A stretch of DNA of 32,201 nucleotides, taken from contig DBDH01000107.1 in the NCBI GenBank assembly GCA_002293455.1, positions 1-32,201 of the forward strand. Reading direction: 5' to 3'. Shown in pieces: positions 22,740 to 29,955 of this stretch (the stretch's first letter is position 1; the number at the start of each line of letters is the position of its first letter). Under the pieces are notes generated by a model. It was given only the letters and a program-made list of their open reading frames with translations, did not search any database and was not told the DNA's origin. Made by a program: the position numbers and the translations under genes. Source of the DNA: Treponema sp. UBA937. GTDB taxonomy: Bacteria; Spirochaetota; Spirochaetia; Treponematales; Breznakiellaceae.

Positions 22740-22957
22740 TTTTCCATTTCCTTCTCAACTGCCTTTTGTCTAATAAAACTATTTGAAGATAACTTTCCAT
22801 CATTATACATACCAAACAACTCATCTGCATTTGGTTTTTCTTTCACCGGAGATAATATTACATTTCCGTTTTCTTCACAAACCCTTATTTTTTTATAAGA
22901 AATATGAGAAATAATGGGCTCGGGTAAGATTTCTCTGTCAATTACTGCCACTTCCAT
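22736..22957 (-). CDS. Antitoxin of a PIN-toxin pair, intact
   Basis: A 73-aa protein (MEVAVIDREILPEPIISHI ... VILSPVKEK ... LFGMYNDGKLSSNSFI). The N-terminal beta unit and the LFGMYNDGKLSS tail match VapB-like antitoxins paired with PIN toxins in treponemes. GGAGGATAAGAT precedes the ATG. It has its own promoter at 22980-23008. The partner toxin is broken, so it survives without it. Confidence 0.7.
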   Translation of the reverse strand: MEVAVIDREILPEPIISHISYKKIRVCEENGNVILSPVKEKPNADELFGMYNDGKLSSNSFIRQKAVEKEMEN

Positions 22958-22979
22958 ATCTTATCCTCCGTAGATTTTA

Positions 22980-23008
22980 ATTATACAGCACCAAAAGGAA
23001 AGTCTCAA
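22980..23008 (-). promoter_or_regulatory. Promoter of the toxin-antitoxin module within the lpt cluster
   Basis: Minus-strand TTGAGA (23003-23008), a 17-nt spacer and consensus TATAAT (22980-22985). It may also drive lptA and lptB downstream. Confidence 0.75.
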
Positions 23009-23030
23009 GGATATTTATCTGTCAAGCAGC

Positions 23031-23639
23031 TCAATTCTCGGAATCTTCTTCCTCGTAAACATACGTTCCGCTGATTCCTTCGGAAAACTCCCAGGTTCTG
23101 GTGCGCAAATCCGCGCTGAATCCTCTGCCGAGGATAAGCGTTCCGTCGGAGCGTTCAATATTGACTTCGTCACCGGCACCCGCGTTAAGTTCTTTAGTTC
23201 TATCTTTCCAGTGTAATGTTTCCGTTGATATCTGCATATCTTCGGAAACAGCGTCGATGCGTACACCGTCCTCCAGAACGACATCTTTGGAATCCAGATG
23301 AACCACGCCGGAACCCGCAAAACCGGTGGTATCATCTACAGAATCTTCCGCATCATTACTTTGATTGAACTGCGTGAACGAAAAGTTGGACAATCTCATG
23401 GTGCGGCTTTCCTCATAATGCTCGGCTTTTTCCGCGTCGAACATCACCATCGGTTCTCCGTCTTCAACCCGGACATATTCCACATCGTGCATGACGACTT
23501 CAGGCTGTTCTTCACCGGAAGCGCCCATCTGACCGTAATCGAAGGAACAGTTCAAAAAGAGAAAAACACCCGCAGCCAGAAAAACTGCCGTTATTGTTTT
23601 GCGGTACCGGAAATTGCCTGACTGCGTTTTCTGTATCAT
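23031..23639 (-). CDS. lptC: LptC-like protein with a lipobox
   Basis: A 202-aa protein with an N-terminal hydrophobic segment ending in a lipobox-like FLNC (Cys31), then a beta-rich LptC/OstA pattern (EVVMHDVEYVRVEDGEPMV ... DSKDVVLEDGVRIDA ... DGTLILGRGFSADL). LptC normally is a bitopic inner-membrane link between LptFG and LptA; here the anchor may be lipid. The ATG directly follows the pyrG stop, with no gap. It is assigned by pattern and context. Confidence 0.75.
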   Translation of the reverse strand: MIQKTQSGNFRYRKTITAVFLAAGVFLFLNCSFDYGQMGASGEEQPEVVMHDVEYVRVEDGEPMVMFDAEKAEHYEESRTMRLSNFSFTQFNQSNDAEDSVDDTTGFAGSGVVHLDSKDVVLEDGVRIDAVSEDMQISTETLHWKDRTKELNAGAGDEVNIERSDGTLILGRGFSADLRTRTWEFSEGISGTYVYEEEDSEN

Positions 23640-25268
23640 TTACTGGATACCGGCTTTCATCTTAGCCGCGGCGATAAAATCCCTAAAAAGAGGACTTGCC
23701 GCGTTCGGCTTTGATTTAAATTCAGGATCAAATTGAACGCCGATTCCCCAGGGATGATCCGGCCATTCTACCGACTCAACAAGGCTTTCATCGGGAGTAA
23801 GCGCACTGATAACAAGCCCGGAATCGGTCATTTCCTTACGGTATTTATTGGAAAATTCATAACTATGCCGATGGCGTTCAGCAATCGAAGATTTTCCGTA
23901 AGCGGCAAAAATCTTCGTGTTTTTTACAAGGACAGATTCGCTTTTTCCAAGTCTCGCGGGTACGCCGCAGCTCTTTACATCGGTTTGTTCTTCCAAAAGG
24001 CTCAACACAAGATGTTTTGAATCAGGATTAAACTCCGATGAGTCAGCGTCGCTCCATTGAAGAACATTTCTTGCCCACTCCATCACCATAATATGCATAC
24101 CAAGACAAATCCCAAAGAAGGGAATCTTGTTGTTCCTCGCCCACTCCGCGGCTTTCATCATTCCGATGATTCCTCGCTTGCCGTCGCCGTTTGGCACAAG
24201 AATGCCGTCAACGCTGCCGCCGTCCGCGTTTTCCCCCAAAAGATCATCGGCGCTGCATTTTTCCAGATTAGAAGCGTCAACTTTTACAAAGTTAATCTTA
24301 ACACCGCAGGCAAAACCCGCATGATGAAGCGCTTCAAAGATTGATTTATACGCATCTTCAAGATCCATATATTTGCCGACAATGCCGATCCGGACCGATC
24401 CTTTCCGTGAAGAAAATTGTTCCATCACAGAAGTCCAAACCTTGAGGTTTGTATGCCGGGATTCAACCCCGATTTTTTTCAGAACCACAAGATCGAGTTT
24501 CTGTCTATGAAAAATAAGGGGAATTTCATAAATCGTAGTATTTACATGATAAGATGTAAAAACCGCATCCAAGTCTACATTCGTGAATAGCGCAATTTTC
24601 CGCCGCATTTCTTCATCCAGCATAACCGGCGCCCGGCAGATAAGAATATCAGGCTGAATGCCCATCTCCTGCATCGCCTTCACCGAGTGCTGGGTCGGCT
24701 TTGTTTTCAATTCCGAGGCCCCTACTTCCGGCACCAAGGTCAGATGCACCGAAAGCGCGTTTTCCCGGCCCTGTTCATGTATAATCTGCCGGGCGGTCTC
24801 AAGGAAAGGAATTGACTCAATATCTCCAACAGTACCGCCGATTTCCACAATAACGACATCGGTATCGGGGTCTTCCTTGGCAACAGCGAGAATACGGCTT
24901 TTTATTTCGTCGGTAATATGAGGGATAACCTGGACGGTCCTGCCCATATAACGGCCTTCCCGCTCTTTTCGTATTACCGATTCATAAATTTGACCGGTTG
25001 TTATGGAATTCGCCTGAGATAAAGCCCCGGACGTAAAACGGGCATAATTTCCCAAATCGAGATCGGTTTCGGCACCATCATCAGTGACGTACACTTCTCC
25101 GTGCTGAGCGGGACTCATGCCCCCGGCATTTACATTGATATAAGGATCGCATTTCATCATGCGGACATTCAGTCCTCTTGCTTCAAGCAAAGCGCCCAAA
25201 GAAGACGCCGCTACGCCCTTACCCAAACTGGAACATACTCCACCTGTGACAAAAATATACTTATTCAT
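23640..25268 (-). CDS. pyrG: CTP synthase with an altered glutaminase site
   Basis: A 542-aa enzyme making CTP from UTP and ATP. The synthetase domain is normal (FVTGGVCSSLGKG, DPYINVNAGGMSP, GGTVGDIES). In the class I glutaminase domain the nucleophile Cys388 remains (FGICLGM), but three motifs differ from the usual enzyme: PGGFG is PNGDG (359-363), GMQ is GMH (His392), and QFHPEF is QFDPEF, so the catalytic His is Asp514. Glutamine use may be lost and ammonia used instead; this is inference. It is first in the lpt operon. There is no Shine-Dalgarno; a -10 box ends 8 nt before the ATG. Confidence 0.93.
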   Translation of the reverse strand: MNKYIFVTGGVCSSLGKGVAASSLGALLEARGLNVRMMKCDPYINVNAGGMSPAQHGEVYVTDDGAETDLDLGNYARFTSGALSQANSITTGQIYESVIRKEREGRYMGRTVQVIPHITDEIKSRILAVAKEDPDTDVVIVEIGGTVGDIESIPFLETARQIIHEQGRENALSVHLTLVPEVGASELKTKPTQHSVKAMQEMGIQPDILICRAPVMLDEEMRRKIALFTNVDLDAVFTSYHVNTTIYEIPLIFHRQKLDLVVLKKIGVESRHTNLKVWTSVMEQFSSRKGSVRIGIVGKYMDLEDAYKSIFEALHHAGFACGVKINFVKVDASNLEKCSADDLLGENADGGSVDGILVPNGDGKRGIIGMMKAAEWARNNKIPFFGICLGMHIMVMEWARNVLQWSDADSSEFNPDSKHLVLSLLEEQTDVKSCGVPARLGKSESVLVKNTKIFAAYGKSSIAERHRHSYEFSNKYRKEMTDSGLVISALTPDESLVESVEWPDHPWGIGVQFDPEFKSKPNAASPLFRDFIAAAKMKAGIQ

Positions 25269-25276
25269 GTATTAAT

Positions 25277-25305
25277 ATTATCTAGACGCGTCGGGGTTTG
25301 GTCAA
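25277..25305 (-). promoter_or_regulatory. Promoter of pyrG, implying a (near) leaderless mRNA
   Basis: Minus-strand TTGACC (25300-25305), a 17-nt spacer and GATAAT (25277-25282), with 8 nt to the ATG at 25268. The leader would be 0-2 nt. Confidence 0.65.
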
Positions 25306-25395
25306 TACGGTAAAAAAAAAAGCGTTATAGTTTCAAAAATCTTGAAGGTTTCCCTTACATTTTTCTTCATTTTGTATTTTTTATCAAAACTACAA

Positions 25396-25424
25396 TTGAC
25401 AGGCAGTGATTCACTCCTTAAAGT
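25396..25424 (+). promoter_or_regulatory. Promoter of cheR, implying a (near) leaderless mRNA
   Basis: TTGACA (25396-25401), a 17-nt spacer and TAAAGT (25419-25424), with 7 nt to the ATG at 25432. Only a weak AGG lies before the ATG. Confidence 0.6.
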
Positions 25425-25431
25425 AATAGGT

Positions 25432-26250
25432 ATGGCTGATGTAGTTTTCAGTGATGCAGATTTTGAGCGCTTCCGGAATCTCATCTACAAGGAAAGTGGA
25501 ATTAATTTCACCTCAACAAATCGTTCTATCTTGGAGAGCCGTTTAAAGGAACAGTTGCGCGAAACAGGATTGGCAACAATTCAGGCTTATTATGATGTTA
25601 TCACCAAGGATAAGGAAGCGTTTAAAAAGTTCCTTGATTCAATTACTACAAATCTCACAAGATTTTTCCGTAATCAAGCCCATTTTGACGCGTTGGAACA
25701 CTATGTTATTCCGGAAGTCCTGAAAAATAAGAAAGCTTCCGGCAATACTCTTGTTAAAATTTGGAGCGCCGGCTGTTCAACAGGCGAAGAACCTTATACG
25801 ATTGCTATGCTGCTTTCGGAAATTCTTCCTCCGCCTTACAAATATGAAATTACGGCCAGCGATATAAGCCTTAAATCCCTTATGGTTGGAAAAGAAGGTT
25901 TTTACGCGGACGCCCGAATCGTCGGTGTTCCGGATAATTATCTTAAAAAATATTTTGATAAGGTTGAAGGCGGATATAAAATTCACGATGATATAAAGTC
26001 CCGGATCAAGTTCGACTATCATAATCTTCAAAATGATTCAGGATTACGAGGATTAGATATTGTTTTCTGCCGGAACGTACTCATTTACTTTGATGATGTG
26101 TCTATGACCGCCGCGGTAAACCGCTTTTATGATTCTATGGCATCAAAATCCTACTTTTTTATAGGACATTCCGAATCCTTATTTGGAATGGACACAAAGT
26201 TTGAATTTTTAAAGACCCAATGGGCGACATTATATCGAAAATATATATAA
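25432..26250 (+). CDS. cheR: CheR chemoreceptor methyltransferase
   Basis: A 272-aa protein that methylates receptor glutamates using SAM. The N-terminal helical domain (SDADFERFRNLIYKESGI) includes NLTRFFRN (74-81). The SAM loop WSAGCSTGEEPYTIA (111-125) and FCRNVLIYF are intact, so this is the active CheR of the window, in contrast to the CheR-like domain fused to CheW. MADVVFSDADFERF at 25432 is the start; the frame opens 90 bases earlier at a TTG, but that extension overlaps the promoter and is hydrophobic and unlike CheR. cheB follows 137 nt downstream. Confidence 0.92.
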   Translation: MADVVFSDADFERFRNLIYKESGINFTSTNRSILESRLKEQLRETGLATIQAYYDVITKDKEAFKKFLDSITTNLTRFFRNQAHFDALEHYVIPEVLKNKKASGNTLVKIWSAGCSTGEEPYTIAMLLSEILPPPYKYEITASDISLKSLMVGKEGFYADARIVGVPDNYLKKYFDKVEGGYKIHDDIKSRIKFDYHNLQNDSGLRGLDIVFCRNVLIYFDDVSMTAAVNRFYDSMASKSYFFIGHSESLFGMDTKFEFLKTQWATLYRKYI

Positions 26251-26279
26251 TGGAGTTATTTCAAGACTTCAGTTTCTTG

Positions 26280-26310
26280 AAACAAGCTCAATGATTCGTT
26301 TCTTGTTTTT
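26280..26310 (+). terminator. Probable terminator after cheR
   Basis: AAACAAG (26280-26286) pairs with CTTGTTT (26302-26308), with a 15-nt loop and trailing Ts. The stem is A/T-rich, so termination may be partial and cheB could be reached by read-through. Confidence 0.5.
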
Positions 26311-26324
26311 CATTTGCATGAATT

Positions 26325-26339
26325 TCAGGTATGACCTGA
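26325..26339. promoter_or_regulatory. Palindrome upstream of cheB
   Basis: TCAGGT-ATG-ACCTGA, perfect 6-bp arms with a 3-nt centre, 49 nt before the cheB ATG. It is a possible operator; no regulator is known. Confidence 0.35.
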
Positions 26340-26387
26340 GCATAGTAAGAGAACCTGTCTTTTGACTGGTAAGAAAGGAGCGCCATT

Positions 26388-27512
26388 ATGTCCGATGAAG
26401 TATCGGTACTAATTGTTGATGATTCAGCCCTCATGCGAAATTTGATTGGCCGGATAATTGCGGCTGCACCGGGTCTTGTCGTTGCCGACAAAGCAATGGA
26501 CGGAGCCTATGCACTGCAAAAAATTCCCAGATGTAATCCTGATATTATTGTAACAGATATCGAAATGCCGGAGATGAACGGTATTCAATTTCTTGAAGAA
26601 AGAAAAAAACGGGGGATAGATATTCCCGTTATTGTGTTGTCTTCCATTGCGTCGAAGGGAGCGAAGGTCACCATGGAAGCGCTTTCCCTTGGCGCGAGTG
26701 ATTTTATTCAAAAGCCTTCCGGCACCGGCCCCGATGAACTTGTCGCGGTAAGCGAACAGCTGACCGCTTTGCTTTTAGCTTATGGGTCTCAGTACAGAAA
26801 GTTAAAAGGGAAACGGCTTCTGTCTCCTTCGGAATTTACTGAAAAGAAATCGGCTCCCGTAACGGATATTTTCCCCCAAAGATCCCGTACCGTAATACCG
26901 GCTCCTCCGCCGGCTCAATTGCGGAAACCGGGTAAAATCGAAATTATCGCCATCGGCATTTCTACCGGCGGTCCGGACGCCCTTCGGGAAGTATTTGCCC
27001 ATATCGACGGAAGTATTACTCAGCCTATTGTGGTAGTGCAGCATATGCCCGCGGGATTTACGGGAGAATTCGCAAGGAGCCTGGACCGCCTCTGCCCTCT
27101 GGAAGTGAAAGAGGCCGTGGAAGGAGACCTGCTTAAATCGGGAAGAATTCTTATTGCGCCCGGGAACAAACACATTGAAGTAGAAAAAAAAGCTTTGGCT
27201 GCTATCGTTCATTTAACCGATGATCCTCCCGTCAACGGACACAGACCGTCCGCGGGAGTACTTTTCGAGTCGGTGGCGCGTAATTACCAGAACCATGTTT
27301 TGGGAGTCATCATGACCGGAATGGGCCGGGACGGATCCGCTGAATTGGGAAGCATTTACCGGGAAGGAGGCATAACTTTGGGACAGGATGAAGCAAGCTC
27401 AATTGTTTACGGAATGCCGCGAGTCGCCTACGAACTTGGTAATGTGTCGGAACAGGTTCCCTTGGCTAAAATGGCGGCCCGAATCAATTCCTTAGCGAAA
27501 AACAATCAATAA
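26388..27512 (+). CDS. cheB: CheB receptor methylesterase/deamidase
   Basis: A 374-aa protein. The receiver domain has D11-D12 and phospho-acceptor Asp57 (IVTDIEMPEMNG). A Pro-rich linker (about 160-183) precedes the esterase domain with catalytic Ser192 (ISTGGPDALR), His219 (QHMPAGFT) and Asp315 (MTGMGRDG). It removes receptor methyl groups when phosphorylated by CheA. AAGGAG precedes the ATG with 8-nt spacing. The adjacent cheR makes this the adaptation pair, 11 kb from the cheA operon. Confidence 0.94.
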   Translation: MSDEVSVLIVDDSALMRNLIGRIIAAAPGLVVADKAMDGAYALQKIPRCNPDIIVTDIEMPEMNGIQFLEERKKRGIDIPVIVLSSIASKGAKVTMEALSLGASDFIQKPSGTGPDELVAVSEQLTALLLAYGSQYRKLKGKRLLSPSEFTEKKSAPVTDIFPQRSRTVIPAPPPAQLRKPGKIEIIAIGISTGGPDALREVFAHIDGSITQPIVVVQHMPAGFTGEFARSLDRLCPLEVKEAVEGDLLKSGRILIAPGNKHIEVEKKALAAIVHLTDDPPVNGHRPSAGVLFESVARNYQNHVLGVIMTGMGRDGSAELGSIYREGGITLGQDEASSIVYGMPRVAYELGNVSEQVPLAKMAARINSLAKNNQ

Positions 27513-27867
27513 CTGTAAAAGAAATTTTTTGTCAATTATCTATTATATTTCTCAGGCTCTGCGGTCTTTACTTGACCAACCGTATGATATTTATGATATT
27601 ATATCAGTAGACAGAAAAAAAAACTCTGCGGAAATTTAAGGAAAAAGGAGGAAAATATTTTTATACCACTTTAGAAATCATTCTGCTTTGCAGATGAAAT
27701 GACGGAGAAAAATTTAATAAAAATATGCTAATAATTGCTGCAATCCAATCCCAAAAAAACTATAAACGTAAAATTATATTATATACAAATCTCTATTTTT
27801 AGAAAAAAAATGTGTATAATTAAAGTATATATAAATATTTCTGTGATAGGTGTGAAAGGAAAATGTG
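27513..27867 (+). other. A/T-rich intergenic region with an orphan promoter and ribosome-binding site
   Basis: No gene is convincing in 355 bases. A promoter-like TTGACC (27572-27577), 17-nt spacer and GATATT (27595-27600) precede a perfect AAGGAGG (27645-27651), but no ATG, GTG or TTG follows at a usable distance. The next frame stops at once. A consensus TATAAT at 27815-27820, without a good -35, may serve the small gene at 27868. Confidence 0.4.
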
Positions 27868-28068
27868 ATGAAAAAAATTAAATGTAAAAAGTGCGGTCGC
27901 GAAATAAGTTTGGGTGTTGAGGATGAAGATCGAATCCTCACATGCTGCGGTCAACCGATGGTGGAAGTAAAAGAAACAGTATCATGCAAAATTGCCAAAC
28001 CAGAGTCTGCAAGATCTATAGCTGCGGGGCAGTTTTATGTTAATTTTATGGGTACCCAGGAAAGATAA
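27868..28068 (+). CDS. Desulforedoxin-like mini-protein
   Basis: A 66-aa protein with CKKCG near the start and ILTCCGQPM about 18 residues later, giving the CxxC...CC metal site of desulforedoxin and of the N-terminal domain of desulfoferrodoxin (superoxide reductase). The catalytic superoxide-reductase domain is absent, and about 27 residues of unknown type follow. It may be an iron or zinc redox/structural protein. The ATG at 27868 is preferred over a GTG one codon earlier, since AAAGGA lies 7 nt upstream. Confidence 0.65.
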   Translation: MKKIKCKKCGREISLGVEDEDRILTCCGQPMVEVKETVSCKIAKPESARSIAAGQFYVNFMGTQER

Positions 28069-28142
28069 TTGGAAACCAAAGATTATTTCTTGACCTCCCA
28101 GCCGTTTCGGCAAACGTACTTTATATGAAGGGTGTGAATTAA

Positions 28143-28889
28143 TTGTATAGCAACTTACTCGAATATTATGATGAATTATTCCCGGTAGAGAAAACTCGAC
28201 TGGATTTTATTGAATCTACAATAGCCTATTACCAGAAAGAGCGGAATATTAAAGACATGCCTAAAATCCTTGATTTAGGTTGTGCCACAGGAACTACAAC
28301 AATCCAATTGATGCGTCGGGGAATGGATGTTGTAGGAATTGATAATAATGCGCAAATGATTCAAAGCGCTACCCGGCGGAACCCGGAACCAAAGACTAAT
28401 GCCCGATTCTTTCTCATGGACATTGCCGATATGGGCAAGTATTTTCCAAAGAATAGTTTCGACGCGGTTTTATGTCTTGGCAACACCATGGTTCATTTGG
28501 ATTCAAGCGAAAAAATTGAACAATTGTTAAATGCCGTACAAGGCGTCTTAAAACCTGGCGGAACTTTTATTTTCCAATTGATAAACTATGAAATGATTTT
28601 ATCGGAACATGTGACTAATCTGCCTGCCATTGAAACAACCCGCAGCAGCTTTTTTAGAAAATATACCAACATCAGCGAACAAAACATCACCTTTGAGACT
28701 TCCGTAACATCATCAAAAGGACAGACTGTATTCAGCGATTCAGTTTCTTTGTTTCCTCTGAAATCCAAAGAATTGCTGCACATGCTTGGTACATCAGGAT
28801 TTCATAATGAAATGCTGTACAGCGATTTTAACAAATCACCTTTTGACCCATCCGGCCTTGCCATAGTTGGAACCGCCGTAAAAGCGTAA
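28143..28889 (+). CDS. Class I SAM-dependent methyltransferase
   Basis: A 248-aa protein. SAM-binding motif I ILDLGCATGTTTIQL (about 42-56), motif II VVGIDNNAQM, motif III DAVLCLGNTMVHL and a post-motif VLKPGGTFIFQL mark a UbiE/Methyltransf_11-type Rossmann enzyme. The substrate is unknown. It starts at TTG (28143), with AAGGGTG 8 nt upstream. It follows the desulforedoxin-like gene by 75 nt. It is followed by a long hairpin. Confidence 0.82.
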   Translation: MYSNLLEYYDELFPVEKTRLDFIESTIAYYQKERNIKDMPKILDLGCATGTTTIQLMRRGMDVVGIDNNAQMIQSATRRNPEPKTNARFFLMDIADMGKYFPKNSFDAVLCLGNTMVHLDSSEKIEQLLNAVQGVLKPGGTFIFQLINYEMILSEHVTNLPAIETTRSSFFRKYTNISEQNITFETSVTSSKGQTVFSDSVSLFPLKSKELLHMLGTSGFHNEMLYSDFNKSPFDPSGLAIVGTAVKA

Positions 28890-28891
28890 GA

Positions 28892-28954
28892 CAAGGAGCA
28901 ATGAGCATATAGCAAAGAACATGTCTTCCTTTGCTAATTGCTCTCCGCTCCTTG
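28892..28954. repeat. Long imperfect inverted repeat between convergent genes
   Basis: 26-nt arms at 28892-28917 and 28929-28954 pair at roughly 21 of 26 positions (outer CAAGGAGC/GCTCCTTG and inner AGCAAAG/CTTTGCT perfect), with an 11-nt loop. It lies between the methyltransferase and the PSP1 gene end. It lacks a clear T-run, but its place suggests bidirectional termination or mRNA end protection. Confidence 0.7.
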
Positions 28955-28970
28955 CCGATTGTTCATTTGT

Positions 28971-29945
28971 TTACTTGTTTTCGCCGGGAAAGGAGCTAAT
29001 CCGCCAACGGCCTTCCGTTTTCTCAAAACTGCCGGCAGGAATATACAATTGCCTGCCGTCTTCCGCGGAAATCCGAAGTTTCCCCATAACCGCGTTAACC
29101 TCGATTACCTTCCACAAAGTCCCGTTGTGGTTGATTTTACAGCCTTCCGAGGGAAGAATCCGGCGCTGTTCGCTGTAAAACGTATGTTCATAAGCCAAGC
29201 AGCACAAGAGACGTCCGCAGGAACCGGAAATTTTCATCGAATTTAAGGAAAGATTCTGATCTTTTGCCATTTTAATGGAAACCGGTTTCAGTTTGTCCGA
29301 AATCATGTGGCAGCAGAATCCCCGGCCGCAGAGTCCAAGCCCGCCGATTACCCTCGATTCATCCCTTACGCCAATTTGCCGCAGCTCAATGCGGGTTTTG
29401 AACACGGCCACTAAATCTTTTACCAATTCCCGAAAATCCACCCGGCTTTCAGCGGTAAAGAAAAACAATATTTTTGATTCTTCCAAAAGATAATGAACCG
29501 AAACCAGTTTCATTTCCAGTTTGTGCTCATCAATTTTCTGCTTACAGACAGAGAAGGCGTTTTGCTCCTGCTGATTATTCTTTTCGGATTTTTCCAAATC
29601 TTCCGGTGACGCGGGGCGTTCAATCCGGACAACTTCATTTCCGCTGATGCTGCCGGAATTTTTTATCGCACCGATCACAATGGCCAAATCTTTGCCATAG
29701 CGGGTAGGAACCACCACTTTTTCACGGGGATTAAGCGGTTCGCCTTTAAACGCCGCAATAAAGGTCTCGTGAGAATACGTCAGACGCAAACGGTACAAAG
29801 GCGTATCCGGCGTTATCGGTTCCAAGTCTTCTCCGGAAGCCAGAACAAGGCTTCCGGATGAAATATCTTCTTCGGGAAAATCCTCAAAAGAGCTTATATC
29901 ATCATCGGCAAATTCATCTGTATCCATGTTACAATCCTCAAACAT
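28971..29945 (-). CDS. PSP1-family protein (RicT/YaaT-like)
   Basis: A 324-aa protein. An acidic N-terminal tail (about 1-40) precedes the PSP1 core with its diagnostic stretch GVRDESRVIGGLGLCGRGFC, then KMAKDQNLSLN, then KISGSCGRLLCCLAYE. The Cys residues are those that hold Fe-S clusters in B. subtilis RicT, which acts with RNase Y in mRNA maturation. YaaR lies directly upstream, as in the yaaR-holB-yaaT region of Bacillus. The start is either ATG 29945 or 29927; both have GAGG upstream. Confidence 0.85.
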   Translation of the reverse strand: MFEDCNMDTDEFADDDISSFEDFPEEDISSGSLVLASGEDLEPITPDTPLYRLRLTYSHETFIAAFKGEPLNPREKVVVPTRYGKDLAIVIGAIKNSGSISGNEVVRIERPASPEDLEKSEKNNQQEQNAFSVCKQKIDEHKLEMKLVSVHYLLEESKILFFFTAESRVDFRELVKDLVAVFKTRIELRQIGVRDESRVIGGLGLCGRGFCCHMISDKLKPVSIKMAKDQNLSLNSMKISGSCGRLLCCLAYEHTFYSEQRRILPSEGCKINHNGTLWKVIEVNAVMGKLRISAEDGRQLYIPAGSFEKTEGRWRISSFPGENK

Positions 29946-29955
29946 AGTATGCGCC

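Noticed and set aside
25342..25431. Hydrophobic N-terminal extension of CheR
   Set aside because: It includes the promoter boxes, starts at TTG without a ribosome site, and CheR is cytoplasmic.
28090..28126. Promoter TTGACC for the methyltransferase
   Set aside because: No acceptable -10 lies 16-18 nt downstream; TTTATA is 24 nt away.
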